This document shows, piece by piece, positions 10,372 through 24,172 of a stretch of 64,000 nt of DNA. The DNA comes from Smallanthus sonchifolius. Its lineage: Eukaryota; Streptophyta; Magnoliopsida; Asterales; Asteraceae. Both the position numbers and the translations under genes were made by a program. The stretch is taken from positions 36,073,501-36,137,500 of the forward strand of contig CM042043.1 of the NCBI GenBank assembly GCA_023525975.1, read 5' to 3'. The notes below the pieces were generated by a model. That model saw nothing but the letters and a program-made list of their open reading frames with translations, was not told the origin of the DNA and ran no database searches. How positions within the stretch are numbered: position 1 is the first letter of the stretch; each line of letters starts with the position of its first letter.

Positions 10372-13236
10372 GTAATTGACATGTGTAAGGAAGTGAAGGA
10401 ACTAGACGATGTACCCGTGGTACGCGAGTACCCGGAGGTGTTTCCAGAGGAGTTGCCTGGGATACCACCCGACAGAGAGATTGAATTTCGAATCCACTTA
10501 GTACCAGATGCCCAGCCCGTGGCTAAGTCTCCATATCGACTAGCACCTGTGGAAATGAAAGAACTTATGGTCCAATTAGATGAACTACTTGAGAAGGGAT
10601 TTATAAAACTGAGCATCTCGCCATGGGCTGCTCCGGTGTTGTTTGTGAAGAAGAAGGATGGTTCAATGAGAATGTGTATTTATTATCGCGAGTTGAACAA
10701 ATGAACGGTGAAGAACAAGTACCCTTTACCAAGGATCGACGACCTGTTCAATCAATTGCAAGGCGCAAGTTGGTTCTCAAAAATCGACCTTCGATCCGGG
10801 TACCATCAGTTGAAGGTGAAGGAAGAAGACATACCGAAAACTGCATTTCGCACGCGTTATGGACATTTCGAGTTCCGCGTAATGTCTTTCGGATTGACGA
10901 ACGCCCCCGCAGCGTTCATGGATTTAATGAATAGGGTGTGTCGACCGATGCTGGACCGATCGGTAATTGTGTTCATCGATGATATCCTCATCTACTCCAA
11001 GAATGAGGGTGATCACGCATGTCACTTAAAGGAGGTGTTGGAGGCTCTGAAGAAGGAAAAGTTGTATGCTAAGTTCTCTAAATGCGCGTTCTGGCTTAGG
11101 GAAGTCCAATTCCTAGGTCACGTCATCAACTCGAACGGCATTATGGTTGACCCAGCGAAGATAATGACGGTAAGGGAATGGAATATTCCTAAGACGCCAA
11201 CTAAAATCCGTAGTTTCTTGGGATTGGCAGACAACTATCGGAGATTCATCCAGGATTTCTCAAAAATAGCTTCGCCATTGACAAAGTTGACTCGGAAGGA
11301 GGTAAAGTACGAATGGGGTTCGACCCAGGATGAGGCGTTTAAGGAATTGAAGGAAAAGCTAACCAAAGCCCCAGTCTTGGCCCTTCCCGAGGGCAATGAA
11401 GACTTAGCGGTATACTCTGACGCTTCGGGTCAGGGATTGGGATGCGTGTTGATGCAACGCGGAAGAGTGATCGCGTATGCGTCACGACAGTTGAAGATTC
11501 ACGAAGCTAATTATCCAACCCCTGATTTGGAACTTGCTGCTGTCGTATTCGCATTGAAAATCTGGAGGCACTACCTGTACGGGGTGAAGTTTACTATTTA
11601 CTCCGACCACAAAAGTTTGAAGTACTTCTTCGAAAAAAGAGAGCTTAATATGAGGCAGAGACGATGGTTGGAACTATTAAAAGACTATGACTGTGAAATC
11701 ATATACCATCCTGGAAAGGCAAACGTGGTGGCTGACACTCTAAGCCGAAAGGATGTGCCTGCTCCTATTAGAGTGAAAGCTTGCCAGTTGGTGGTAACAT
11801 CTGATGTGATGAGGGAAATTGAAAGAGCTCAAGATGAAGCACTTAAGGAAGAAAACATAAAGAAGGAAAGGATGGTTGGCCAACAGGACAAGTTGGAATA
11901 TAACACCCTTGGTGTTATGACACGTTTTGGACGGGTATGGATACCTATGGGTGGCGAGCTTAGAACCAAAATCTTGGATGAGGCTCATAAGTCTTGGTAC
12001 TCTATCCATCCTGGTACCAATAAAATGTACCAAGATCTGAGGAAGGAATACTGGTGGCCTGGGATGAAACATGAGGTGACAAAGTATGTAAGCAAGTGCT
12101 TGACTTTCTCACAAGTAAAGGCCGAACACCAGAAACCGTATGGAAAGATTCAACCACTTGATATATCGGAATGGATGTGGGAACACATTACCATGGACTT
12201 CATAACCAAGCTACCTCGCACAGCTAAAGGTCATGACACCATTTGGCTAATTGTGGACCGTTTAACGAAGAGTGCTCATTTCCTACCTATTCGCGAGACG
12301 TTCTCATCGGAAAGGTTAGCGAAAGTATTTATTAACGAAGTAGTAGCACGGCATGGGATGCCTTTGACGATCGTATCTGACCGGGACACACGATTCACAT
12401 CGAGGTTCTGGAAAAGATTTCACGAGGCGATGGGCACGAGGCTTAATATCAGCACGGCATACCACCCACAAACGGATGGTCAGTCTGAAAGGACCATTCA
12501 GACATTGTAGGATATGCTTCGTGCTTGTATTATCGATTTTGGCGGCAGTTGGGACAGTCATCTGCCATTAGCCGAATTCTCCTACAACAATAGTCATCAC
12601 ATGACTATAGGCATGCCGCCTTACGAAATGTTGTATGGGAGGAGATGCAGGACCCCGATTTGTTGGGGTGAGATTGGACAAAAGGAATTAGGGAGTCTTG
12701 AAGTAGTAAGAGAAACGTCAGAAAGGTTTGATCAAATCAAAGCACGAATGAAGGCCACACAAGATCGTCAGAAATCCTATGCGGATAAACGACGAAGGCC
12801 TATTGAGTTTGATGTTGGGGACAGAGTAATGTTGAAAGTGTCACCCTAGAAAGGAATCATACGATTCAGGAAGAGAGGAAAGTTAAGTCCGAGGTTTGTC
12901 GGACCATTCAGGATAATGGCACGGGTTGGTGAAGTCGCTTATCGGCTAGAGTTGCCTGATGAGTTAAGTGGGATTCATCCTACCTTCCATGTATCACACT
13001 TGCGAAAGTGTTTGGCGGATGAATCGGCTCACGTACCACTTACTGACATTGAAGTCGACAACAGCCTTAACTACATCGAAGAACCCATGGCCATCTTAGA
13101 CAGAAAGGAGAAGCGTTTACGTAATAAGATTATTCAATTGGTTAAAGTCCAATGGAAGCACCGAAAGGGATCGGAATCTACTTGGGAAATGGAGACGGAA
13201 ATGAGGGAGTCGTACCCTCAACTATTTGACTTATGA
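10372..13236 (+). pseudogene. Gypsy 1 RT-RNase H-integrase (broken)
   Basis: Reading on from the protease linker, it shows RT with FIDDILIYSK near 10970, RNase H with YSDASGQGLG near 11416, and integrase with an H-H zinc region, MDF, SDRDTRF and a PQTDGQSER block. In-frame stops occur at 10702-10704, 12508-12510 and 12847-12849. The zinc region reads KCLTFS where Gypsy 2 has KCLTCS, so one metal-binding cysteine is lost. The C-terminus ends YPQLFDL at 13236. RT and RNase H make the cDNA; integrase joins it to the chromosome. Confidence 0.92.
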
Positions 13237-13261
13237 TAGGTTTCGGGGATGAAACCTAATG

Positions 13262-13276
13262 TAAGGGGGGTAGACT
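13262..13276 (+). other. Gypsy 1 polypurine tract
   Basis: AAGGGGGGTAGACT directly abuts the 3' LTR, the usual plus-strand primer position. Confidence 0.7.
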
Positions 13277-15135
13277 TGTAACATCCCAAAATATAAAACG
13301 GCAATTATAATAACGGAATAAACGAATGAGGCATGACGGGCCGGGCCGGATGGGCCGGCGAGCTTGAACGGGCGAACATAGGGGAGCTTCTATAAATAGC
13401 CTGAGTCACTCCACATTTCTCTCATTTACAAGTTCTAGAGAGAGAAACCGTAGAGAGAGAAAGTTGGCGGATCGACCCGAGATTGAAGAAGTGTGTTGCT
13501 CCATAGCTCGTGAGAAGCACCTCCGAATCAGAAGCTCGATACAGGTAACGATCCAACCTAGGGGATCTTGACGAGATCAGACCCGAATGCGAAAGTTAGG
13601 GTTTTTGCGGGGAAGCAGATCCTGCGTACTTATCAAGTACGCAGGAAGAGAATCATGCGTACTTAACAAGTACGCATGAAGCGAGGTTTGCGCACTTATT
13701 AAATACGCAAGAGCAAGGCCCTGCGCACTTGCTAAGTGCGCAGGCATCAGGCTGATTAGGTAAAGTCGGTATGTTTAGAAGGTTAAACCGTTAGAGTCGG
13801 GATTTGGTCTGATGTGTATTTAACTAATCAATTCAGATCGGAAGTGACGTAGTGGGACCTTTGTTTAGGACAACCCGGATTAACTTATCAGGTGAGTTCT
13901 AGAAGCCCTCTTTTAAATGTTTTATATAATGTTTTCGGGCTGGTGTGCATACATATGAAATGATGTTTTACGAAACGATGTTTATGAAACTATGTTTGTA
14001 AAATGATGCTTATGAAACTATGTTTACGAAATGAAATGATTTAGAATGAACGGTTTATGGAAAGAAAGTTTTATGAATGGAATGTTTACGAACGAAATGT
14101 TTATAAAGAAATGGTTTAAACTAAAGGTAAAGGGTTATGAAAATGAATGAAAGGTTTTATGAAAAGAAAAGAAAAAGGGCAAAGGTTTTAAAGAAGTCAT
14201 TACAAATCTAATCTGTCGAATAAATGGAATTGACGAATGAAGTCTGGGAATGTAATTCCCAGCCTTGTGGTAGATTATGGACAGGGAGCCATAGTTGCCA
14301 TAAGAACAACAGGGGCAGTGTCTTGGTGGCCTGCCAATGGTTATGATGTTGTACAACTGGTATGGGAGTAACGACGTTACTCAGGGGTTAACGTGACCCA
14401 TGAAGGTTAAATTATGATCCGACGGTGTTATGGCCGTGAGCTATAGCCGTCGATGGAAGTTGTCGGTTTATGGACATGAGAGCCATAGGGGCAACTAAAT
14501 GGGTATTGTCGGTCCTCGTGCAGTTAAGCCTTGGGGGCAATACAAAAGAGAATTGACGGAATGTATTGTATTGTCGGTCTTCGTGCAGTTAAGCCTTAGG
14601 GGCAATACAATACTAAATGACGGGATGAATGGTAACACAGATTTAGATAGTAATGTATTGACTTAAATGAATGTTAAATGTTTTAAATGAACGATCCGTT
14701 CAATGTGTTTATGATGATGATAAATGTTTGAAGGTTTTTAATGATGAACGAAAGGCCCTGTTTTCTTGTACATGATGTTAAACCCTAATGAATTATTGAA
14801 TGATGAACCATTTATTAAATCGAATGAAAAACTGGAACTCACCAGCGTAGCTGACTTTTTAGTATGCACATTCAGGTTAAGGCATGTATGGATGATGGAC
14901 GGTGATGCTTGGCAAGCGAGAAGAGTTACTCGGTTGATCATGAAGACTGGAATCCCGTTATGATTAGTTTATGTTATGTTTATGTATTAGACTATGTTAC
15001 GCTTCCGCATGTTGAACAATGTTATGAGTATGTTTTAATGAAATTTTCCGCTGCGTTATTTGATATTCAAGTTTAATAACTGTTTGTGAATGAGTAAATC
15101 CAACAAGTGAGGCCTCCCGGGTTTGGGGCCTTACA
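13277..15135 (+). repeat. Gypsy 1 3' LTR
   Basis: 1859 bp, 170 bp shorter than the 5' LTR. A leader segment (5' LTR about 3843-3980) and one palindrome unit are missing. The remaining hairpins match those of the 5' LTR. Confidence 0.92.
13623..13742. repeat. 33-bp palindrome array (4 units), Gypsy 1 3' LTR
   Basis: Starts at 13623, 13656, 13689 and 13722, exactly 33 bp apart; one unit fewer than in the 5' LTR. Confidence 0.95.
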
Positions 15136-17871
15136 TTGTCACACAGAATTGGTGTCTCATGGAATGTGATCCTAGAGTCAAGCATCTGATGGTGTATCCA
15201 TCTAACCTGGGAACAACAAAGGGTTGCGGCAATGTATTCGGCTTCGGAGGTGGATTGGGAAACGGTGGATTGTTTCTTACATTACCATGAGACAAGGCAG
15301 TTACCAAGGAACTGACAACCTCCAGAAATGGATTTGCGGTCTAAGTTGCATCCCCCGTAGTCCGAATCTGAATAAGCCACAAGATCAAACAAATCATTTT
15401 TAGGATACAAAAGACCCAATTTTGGCTTATACTTTAAATATCACAAGATACGTTTGACCGCAACTAAATGAGAGAGTTTAGGATTAGCCTGAAAACGTGC
15501 ACACAAGCACACTACCAACATGATGTCGGGTCTGCTGGCAGTGAGATACATGATAGATCCTATCATGGAGCGATAGAGGTGCTGATCAACGCTTTCACCA
15601 TCCAAATCGGGAGACATACAATGTCGAACTTCTACAAGAGTTTAGACTGGATGGGACTCAGCCATTTTGAACTTGGTCAGGATTTCCTTCACATATTTCT
15701 CTTGATGAATGAGAATTCCCGACTTGGACTAATCAACTTGCAATCCAAAAAAGAATTTCATTTCTCCCATAGAGCTTAATTCGAACATAGAACGCGTCAC
15801 TTCTTCGAATTCTTTGCATATAAAAGGATTTGTGGATCCAAATATTATATCGTCCATGTAAATTTGCACCATGATTGTATCCTCTCCATCCTTCTGTTTA
15901 AACAGAGTTTGGTCAATTGCTCCTCGTGTGAAACCATTATCAAGCAAATGCTAAGATAACATCTCATACCACGCACGAGGTGCTTGATGAAGACCGTACA
16001 ATGCCTTGTCTAATTTGTAGACAAGGTCTGGAAAGTTAGGATCAATGAAACTCGGCGGCTGCTTGACATAAACTTCATCTTGAACCTTTCCATACATAAA
16101 TGCGCTTTTGACATCCATTTGATGAACATTGAAGTCCATATAGGCTGCATAGGCGAGAAACATTCTGATGGCTTCCAAACTAGCCACTGGTGCAAAAACT
16201 TCCTCAAAGTCAATTCCTTCTTCCTGATAAAATTCTTGAACCACCAAACGGGCTTTATTCCGAACCACAATTCCTCCTTCATCCTTCTTGTTACAAAATA
16301 CCGAACGAGTGCCGATAGGTACTTTGCTCTTGGGAAGATCCACCAGATTCCACACATTCAGTTTTGAGAATTGTTGTAACTCTTCTTGCATTGCTTCCAC
16401 CCAACTGTTTTCAAGCAAAGATGCTTTGATGTTCTTAGGTTCTACTTGAGATATGAAGCACGAGAACATGTTGTTATCTAATGCATCACATGCACTACGG
16501 GTACGAACACCCACATTGAGCGGAACAATGATGTTATCGATGGGATGATCCTTGTGAATTCTTAACTGAGGAATCTCATCTTCTTCCAAGAGTTCATCCA
16601 GATTTGTGATGTTATTGAGAGTAGGATCAGCTTCATCAACAATGGGATCTTCAGCAGTTGATTGTGGGGTAACATCTACTATTGGAATAGCGTTGTCTTC
16701 AACAGTTTCACTTGTTGCACCAGAACCCAAAGAATCCACATTAGAGTCAGCATCAGCAGGGGCGGGGATTTCATTTTGGATGGATGAGGAAGAACTTGGA
16801 TCATTTATATTTCCTAGATTATTCACAGAAAAGTAAGGCTTAGCAGGAGTTAATTCATTTGAAAACACAGGAAGGTTAAATGATTTAAACAGAGATTCGA
16901 CATCAAAAAGCCAATCAGGACCTTCCCCAACGTCCGTACGATTGCTTTCATGCCAATTGATATCAATAGATTCCAGCACCATCCTTCTCTGCTTGTTGTA
17001 AACACGAAATTCCTGTTGATTAGATGAATAGCCCACAAAATAACATTCATCGGCTTTGGCTTCAAACTTGTTTAGCTGATCAGAAGTATTCAGCATCGTG
17101 CACACACACCCAAACTTTCTGAAGAAATCAATAACTGGCTTTCGCTTATACATGATCTCATAGGGTGTCTTGTTGCATCTTTTCGTGATGAGAAACCGAT
17201 TTTGCACGAAACATGCAGTGTTGACCGCCTCGGCCCAAAAAGTCACGGGAAGCATGGAATCAACAATCATAGTTCTTGAAGCTTCAATCAACGTGCGGTT
17301 TCTCCTTTCAGCTACACCATTCTGTTGAGGAGTACGCGGTGCACTGAATTGCCGAGAAATTCCTTTGCTTTCACAGAAGGAATCAAGGGTGGCATTCTTG
17401 AATTCTGTTCTATGATCAATGCGGATAGTCTTCACACTCAGATTGAAGAGGTTCTCAATTTGAAGCAGATAAGTCTTCAGAATATCTGGCGTCTTATCTT
17501 TCTTAGCCAGGAAGAATACCCAAGTAAACCAACATAAGTCATTGGTTACTACCAAACAGTAGGATTTTCGTCCAAGAATCATGACACTCACAGGACCGAA
17601 GAGATCCATGTGAAGTAATTGGAGAGGGGAGTCAATGGAATTTGGGGTTTTGGGCTTATGAGAAGATTTGTGTTGTTTTCCCTTGGAACAAGAGATACAG
17701 TGTTCCAAAGGAGAAAAATCTTTGAGAGGCAAACAGGTGACAAGGTTTCCTCAAACCAGACAGTTCATGGTTTTGAAATTTACATGTCCCAACCTCTTAT
17801 GCCACAGAAATAATTCATCTTCATAATCCTTTAAAAGACATCATGATTCTATTCCCGATGGGTTGTTCATA
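15136..17871 (-). pseudogene. Copia A integrase-RT-RNase H (broken)
   Basis: The minus-strand frame 17732-15951 contains integrase (HCISCSKGK zinc end, 'LLHMDLFGP', 'PRTPQQNGVAERRNRTLIE') and then RT (NSWVEAMQEEL, 'QMDVKSAFMYG', 'KALYGLHQAPRAWY'). A stop after EMLS at 15951 precedes the catalytic YMDD in 15947-15729. Beyond that the RNase H part (STSEAEYIAA-type text near 15230) is shattered, and it continues at 3550 past Gypsy 1. The order integrase before RT is diagnostic of Ty1/copia. Confidence 0.88.
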
Positions 17872-18714
17872 TGTAACATCCCAGAAACCGAAAAGTTAAC
17901 AGTTCGGATTAACGAATAACCCGGAACCTTAGTAAACTACATGGCTAACAAGGATTATGAAGATGAATCATTTCTGTCTTTTAAAGGATTATGAAGATGA
18001 ATCATTTCTGTGGCATAAGAGGTTGGGACATGTAAATTTCAAAACCATCAACGTGCGGTTTCTCCTTTCAGCTACACAATTCTGTTGAGGAGTACGCGGT
18101 GCACTGAATTGCCGAGAAATTCCTTTGCTTTCACAGAAGGAATCAAGGGTGGCATTCTTGAATTCTGTTCTATGATCAATGCGGATAGTCTTCACACTCA
18201 GATTGAAGAGGTTCTCAATTTGAAGCAGATAAGTCTTCAGAATATCTGGCGTCTCATCTTTCTTAGCCAGGAAGAACACCCAAGTAAACCGACACAAGTC
18301 ATTGGTTACTACCAAACAGTAGGATTTTCGTCCAAGAATCATGACACTCACAGGACTGAAGAGATCCATGTGAAGTAATTGGAGAGGGGAGTCAATGGAA
18401 TTTGTGGTTTTGGGCTTATGAGAAGATTTGTGTTGTTTTCCTTTAGAATAAGAGATACAGTGTTCCAAAGGAGAAAAATCTTTGAGAGGTAAACCGGTGA
18501 CAAGGTTTCCTCAAACCAGACAGTTCATGGTTTTGAAATTTACATGTCCCAACCTCTTATGCCACAGAAATGATTCATCTTCATAATCCTTTAAAAGACA
18601 GCATGATTCTATTTTCGATGGGTTGTTCATATGTAACATCCCAGAAACCGAAAAATTAACAGTTCGGATTAACGAATAACCCGGAACCTTAGTAAACTAC
18701 ATGGCTAACAAGGA
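17288..18714. repeat. Direct duplication of about 667 bp with inverted join
   Basis: 17288-17953 and 18046-18714 are near-identical copies: integrase N-terminus plus the first ~82 bp of the solo LTR. Between them, 17955-18047 is the reverse complement of about 17769-17838, itself containing a short repeat. The duplication therefore postdates the solo-LTR insertion. Confidence 0.85.
18048..18631 (-). pseudogene. Second copy of Copia A integrase N-terminus
   Basis: It contains the same zinc-end and DDE-start text as the first copy (LEHCISYSKGKQ; LLHMDLF), with changes including C to Y in the zinc end and a loss of G in QQN-G. It is a duplicated fragment with no start or end of its own. Confidence 0.85.
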
Positions 18715-21184
18715 CTTGCACACTAAAGCCTGATTCGGCGAAGTTAGAGGACCCGATTAGTAATTTAGGTTTGGATTCGAAACGCGCTAGAGGGAAACCC
18801 GAGGACCCGGATGTAACACTTAAACATTTATATACCTATTTAGGAGGAAACCCTATGCCATTTGGCCTAGGCTACTTGCGACGGCAGAAAACGAGTGGAG
18901 AAGGAAGGAGAGTTCGGCAATGGGAGATCTGGCGAGTACGGTTTTTCGACGAACAATCAGGTAATTCTATTCACTTCCTTTTTTGATTCTTAATTAAGTT
19001 AGGTTCTAGAGCTACTGAGATGGAGGCAGAGAGGGTGACGACGAGGATGACAAGGAAGACGATATCGTGGTCGGAGAGGGTGGCCGCATTTCAAGCCACC
19101 GGAATAGTGGAGGTTAACGACTTCACATGGTGACCGTGACGGCATGTGACGAGGACCAGGAAGGTGTCGACAGTCCCGGAGACCAGGGAACACGAAGAAG
19201 GTGCAGCGGCCGACGAGTGTGGCCGGTGGACTCGGCAGCGGCGGGGGGCAGAAGTGGTGGCGGAAGCTTAGAGGCTTCCATGTTGGTAACAGTCGCGGGT
19301 GCTCAGCAATGACCTGGCTAGTGGCTCACGGTGGGAGCCAATGGTTGCGATACAAAGGTGGTGCTTGGCCGATTAAATCCCTTGCTAAACCAGGAGGATG
19401 ATGGTGGTGTGAGGCCACAGAACGCGACTATGGAACCCGGCGAGGGATATGCGATGAAAAGCACCGGGGGTGGTGGTTCACGGGTTAACCAAAATAAGGG
19501 TGGGAGTTGATTTGCACCAGGTTAAGATGTTGGCATGCGAATGCATGTACACTCACGTGCATCATTGGGAGGCGATCGGCCCGTAAACGCGTGTGTTCGA
19601 TAGTTAGGGTTTGCATGGTCATGTATGAACATGCATGAGAACCCGACCTAAATACCCAAGTTCTAAGCAGGTCAAGGACGACCCGGATCACGTGTGCTCA
19701 GAGAAACGGATTCGAGAAACCGGAGTGGCGAGTCATCAAGGCTGAGTGTTAGGATTTATATATTTATATGTTATGCAACGTATATTTAGTACGTGTTCTG
19801 ATCTTGTGATCACACGCTTGACAGGGTTGTGCTTTGAGCGTGGACGGACGAGTTGCCGAGCTAAAACGGGAATTCTTCATAACAAGTGAGTTTCTAATCC
19901 CCCTCTTTTAAACGTTTTACTGTTTTGGGGCTATCGTATATGCTTTCATGAGATATTAATACAATTAATCGTGTTAAGGGTTTTGGGTTCTAACCCGATA
20001 TGTTTTGAGTATAAAATGACTATTAAGAAGTCGTAGGGTCTATGGTGTGTTCATAGAAAAATATGAGCTAAGGGTATGAGTTATTCATATGTAATATGAT
20101 AAGGGTAGATGGGGGAAAGTCGGACGTTAAGCTAAATGCTGATTGTATGTGGTATATGTTGTGTTAGGGCTGTGTGTAAGTTGCATGTGTAGTTAATGAG
20201 TCCTGTACATGACGTGTGTTATGATATGGTTATATTTGTGTTGTATGTTTGGTGTCATTGTCCTTGTGGCATGGCGGGTATTGTGTTTGTATCGTTGTCA
20301 TCACGACACGACAAACGGGATCGTGGAGGACGAGGTCCTTCGGGAAGTCACCGATGGTGACATTTATCTAACTTGGTAATGATGAGCTCGGGGAGTGTTA
20401 ATGCCCCGACGAGGGCGCAGTGATAAGATATGTGTTTGCATGCGTATATATGTGTTAATTTGCATGCTGTAATGAGTTATATTTATTGTGTGTGAGATAG
20501 CGTTAATGTGATGTGTTGATGATAGTAATGTGATATGTGGAGTTAGACTCACCGTTGAGTCAGGACTTGTGACGTGATGTGTATAAGAGTCATGTCAGCT
20601 AATTGTGGGAGCCTTGGTTAAGTCCGGATGTACTATTATCTAGGGTAAGTGGTGTTAACCCAGAGTCGAGTTAATGTGTATTTTTGGATACGAGTTGTTA
20701 GCATAGTAAGTTGAGTCTATGTCGAGGTGACTGTAAGGTTATTATTATTATTATTGGTAGTACGGGATGAGTCTCGGGTGATGAACGGTTAAGGGATGTC
20801 GTGGGATGTCAGGGGGTTAACTATTAGTTAATAAATCATAAACCTATTTTGTAAGGACCGAAGGGTCCGGAGTGAATTAAGCTAATGAATGTAACGTGAT
20901 GGTTTTTTGTTCAAACTAAACTATTAGAACTCACTCAGTGAAGCTGACTTTGTGTGTACGTTAGATGGCCTTGCAGGCAAGCGTAGAGTCGACGTATCTT
21001 GGCTTGGAGGCAGTGTTACTCGGATTGGTGTGCAGGCATTCGTACGGTAAGTATAATAACGTTAAATGGTAATAAAAGAGTTTTAAAAGACTTCCGCTGT
21101 AGTTTGAATTACAAAAAATGCATTTTTAATAAAAATGACCCGTTATGAGAACCAACTGTAAGATGCTTGGGTTGGGGTCTTACA
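18632..21184 (+). mobile_element. Solo gypsy-type LTR in Copia A
   Basis: 2553 bp running from TGTAACATCCCAG to GGGGTCTTACA, with a perfect TCATA target duplication (18627-18631 and 21185-21189). There is no PBS, polypurine tract or coding interior. It separates Copia A protease from integrase. GC-rich short ORFs near 19000-19400 carry no recognisable motifs. A solo LTR normally results from recombination between the two LTRs of a full element. Confidence 0.9.
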
Positions 21185-21590
21185 TCATATCCAAGCTATA
21201 AGTGTTGTATCTTCTGGGAGCACGCATGAGAATGAGTTCTTCTGGAATCACCACTCCAGGCTTTAGAATTAGGCATTCTTTTGAATTGAACAAGACACAA
21301 AAGTCTTTGTCACAAATCTGAGAAACGCTCACCAGATTGTACTTCAATTGGGGAATGAAGTTGACATGCTCCAGACTATTTACACCATTAGATACTGTTC
21401 CTTGACCCTCAATCCTTCCTCCCCTTGGATTGCCAGCAAAAGCTACATAATCTTCATCCATTGGATGATAATCTTGCAGCAAGTTAAATTGACCGGTCAT
21501 ATGTCTTGAACATCCACTATCTACATGCCAGATGTTATCTCCGGTTCTTCTTGGTTGACCCTATACACAACAAATTATTCAAACAATTTT
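21185..21590 (-). pseudogene. Copia A protease and pre-integrase
   Basis: The frame contains the protease active-site region WHVDSGCSRHMTG (DSG at about 21513-21521), then NPRGGRIEGQGTV and a pre-integrase tail ending RRYNTYSLDM at the solo-LTR junction. An in-frame stop lies just upstream of the protease block. Confidence 0.85.
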
Positions 21591-24172
21591 ACCAAGTCCA
21601 TTGCTATCAAGGAGTTTCTTGTCAATATAAGACATTTTAAGAAAATCATAATCAGAATCCTCCTTAGATGAAGCATGATCATCAAATAGAACATTATTTT
21701 TAATTTTCCAGGTTCTTTTCAAACTATTTTTAGCATTTTTAATTCTTTTACGCCTAGATTTTCTACAATGAGGAGACTTAGACTGCACATTTGAATTCAA
21801 TAAAATTTTGGGAGATGATTCTTTATTACAATAACTTGTTGTCAATTTACAACTTTTTGATACATGATTTGAAGCACCACAACTAAAACAAACTTTATCA
21901 CAAGACGCCTTAGCCTGATAATTGTCATCACAAGATGAAGATGATTGTCATGTTGAGGCATCTGAACAAGATATGATTCTCTCTTCAATAACTTTGTCTT
22001 GAAGATTTTGTTCTTCCTTTAGTCTGAAAAATTCCATGTTGCTCATGGTTTCTCGTGGTACATCATTCACAATAATTCTTGCACTTTTAAACTTGGTAAC
22101 ACAAGGCATGGCATTCAAAGATTTAGGAATAAAAGGTAAAGCATTTTTAAACTTAGAAATATCATTTCCCAAACCCACATGCTCAGAAGGCATAGAATCA
22201 AAATACAAATGTTCAACATGTTCACAAATATCTGGTTTTGACACGGACATATTATTACATTCATCCGACTCAAGTTTGTTTAAAACATTTCTAGGACCAG
22301 AACTCGCATCACAATCATCCTCTGAATTTACACAATTTGACTCTGCACATGAAGCAAAACTGTCAGAATCTGAGGATGTAATATAATTATCAGCAGATAA
22401 AGTACACATAAAAGGAGTAGGAACATGAGCAACAGTCATATCAGTAAATCTACCCGACTTAGAGTAAGGTGGTGGATGAGAATTATATCCAAGACCCTCT
22501 GTACCTTTTCTATGAAATTGTTTATCAATTATCCCAAACAAAATTTTCTGATCCATATCCATGTGGTCAACTGTAATTTAGCCTTTTCAGCTTCTTGCAC
22601 TCTTTCAGTTAAAATTTTATTATTGATGGTTTGGGTATTAAGTTGCACAATTAAAAAACGGTTTTCTCCAGAAATATTACGAATTTTCTTTAAGTACAAT
22701 TTCTCATTTTTTGCCATAGAGTTCTACATCACCTTAATGTGATCTCGTTCCTCAATCAAAGCTTGATTGATGAATCTATATTTTTGAATTTCATTTAAAC
22801 ATGATCTAGCACTACACAGTTTAGAAATAACCTCGGCTGGTACAATAGTGAGATCCTCAGCTGGCTCGATCATGACACGCTTTCCTTTCTCTTCAACATC
22901 TGCCATCAAGGCTTTATCAGCAGCTTCCTCAGCCTGTTCTCCCCAGTGATAGTGTCCATCAGCTTGACAAATAAGAGATGTGGAGCTTAAAGATGTGTTG
23001 GACTTGGAAGGATTAACAGCTTGCTTTCCAAGGGAAGTCTTATTCTCATGCTGATCTTTAGAGGAAGGCTCCTTGCAGTTTCTTGCAAAATGACCCAACT
23101 GGTCACAATTGTAGCACCTTACCTTCTTGATGTCAAATCCAAGAGTCTTTCCCTACTTGAATCTATCCATACCCATCCTTTTTATGAATCTCTTGGCCCT
23201 TAAAGTCAGCATGGCCATGTACCAATCAATGTCCATTTTCTCCAAATCATCAGGGTTAATCTGCTCCAGGTCATCGGGTTGAAAACTGACCGGTGTCAAG
23301 TTTCCAGAAATCAGTGCATCATAGCATGACAAGAAAGCAGTCATGACTGGGACATATTCATCAGGAATCATGACAGTAGTCTTCTGAGGAGCGGAGGAAC
23401 TAGTAGACTGAATCGCAGCAGCAGAAGGAGGAAGATCAGTCTAGAAGTATGAACTAATGGAAAAGCTTGATCCGGCAATAAGAGCGGTGTTTCCAGACTG
23501 GTTGGTGGGAGTGACTGCTCCTTTCTTGATCTCAATCTCATAAGATTCAAGGATGCTGTAGACTTCCTGTTGAGACAGGATGCTCAGGTTCTTAGTCTTT
23601 TTGATCATGATACGGTACATGTTCCATTCCTCAGGAAGAGCATCTAGAAGTTTCTTGTTCAATTCCACAGTTGGGTACTCAACACCCATTACTTTCAGCC
23701 TAGACACAATGCTTGAGAACTGGTTTATTAGATCAGACATTGATTCTCCTCTGACACTGTTGAACATCTCATATTGCTTCTTAATCAGGTCTCTCTTACT
23801 CTCCCTAACTTCAGCACTACCTTCAAATCTAGTACACAAAGCTACCCATAGATCTTTGGTTGTGGTGTACTCGGCAAAAGTGTTGAAGATATCCATAGGA
23901 AGAGCCATAGCAATAGTCCCATAGGCCTTGTTTTCTCAGGCAATCAAAGCAATGTCCTTTTCATCATATTCAGCCATAGCCTTAAGACACCGAACATCAG
24001 CGGTAGTGATAACAGGTTTGTGGGGACCATCTTTGATAGAGTTCAATAAGGTATGATCATAGAATTGGAAGAAAGTCTTCATTTTCTTGGTTCAGTCATC
24101 AAAGTCCCTTATGGACACAAGAACAGGTGGTTTGTTCCCTCCAGAATACTCATTGGAGCTTGAAGTTACCAT
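21591..24172 (-). pseudogene. Copia A gag (broken)
   Basis: It begins at ATG 24172 (MVTSSSNEYSGG). A UBN2-type gag core lies in 23908-23441 (LWVALCTRFEG, 'LLDALPEEWN'), followed by knuckle CYNCDQLGHFARNC near 23100, an acidic Ser-rich middle and a second knuckle CFSCGASNHVSKSC near 21870. Stops early in the frame (after SIRDFDD, after IALIA) and several frameshifts break it. The layout matches Copia B gag, which suggests the same lineage. Confidence 0.85.

Larger units (their letters stand above)
3556..15135 (+). mobile_element. Gypsy 1: decayed Ty3/gypsy retrotransposon
   Basis: LTRs (TGTAACATCCC...GGGGCCTTACA) flank gag, protease, RT, RNase H and integrase in gypsy order. The flanking pentamers are TTGTA (3551-3555) and TTGTC (15136-15140), a target duplication with one mismatch. 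It sits inside Copia A RNase H. A LARD element (7587-10366) interrupts it between protease and RT. Several stops and frameshifts and a 170-bp LTR length difference mark it as old. The integrase C-terminus carries a W-x-x-R-K-G-S-E-S-T-W-E block typical of plant chromovirus (Tekay-like) elements; the clade is an inference. Confidence 0.92.

Noticed and set aside
19000..19500. GC-rich frames inside the solo LTR as possible captured gene
   Set aside because: No domain text, frames short on both strands, fully inside an LTR with matching TSD.
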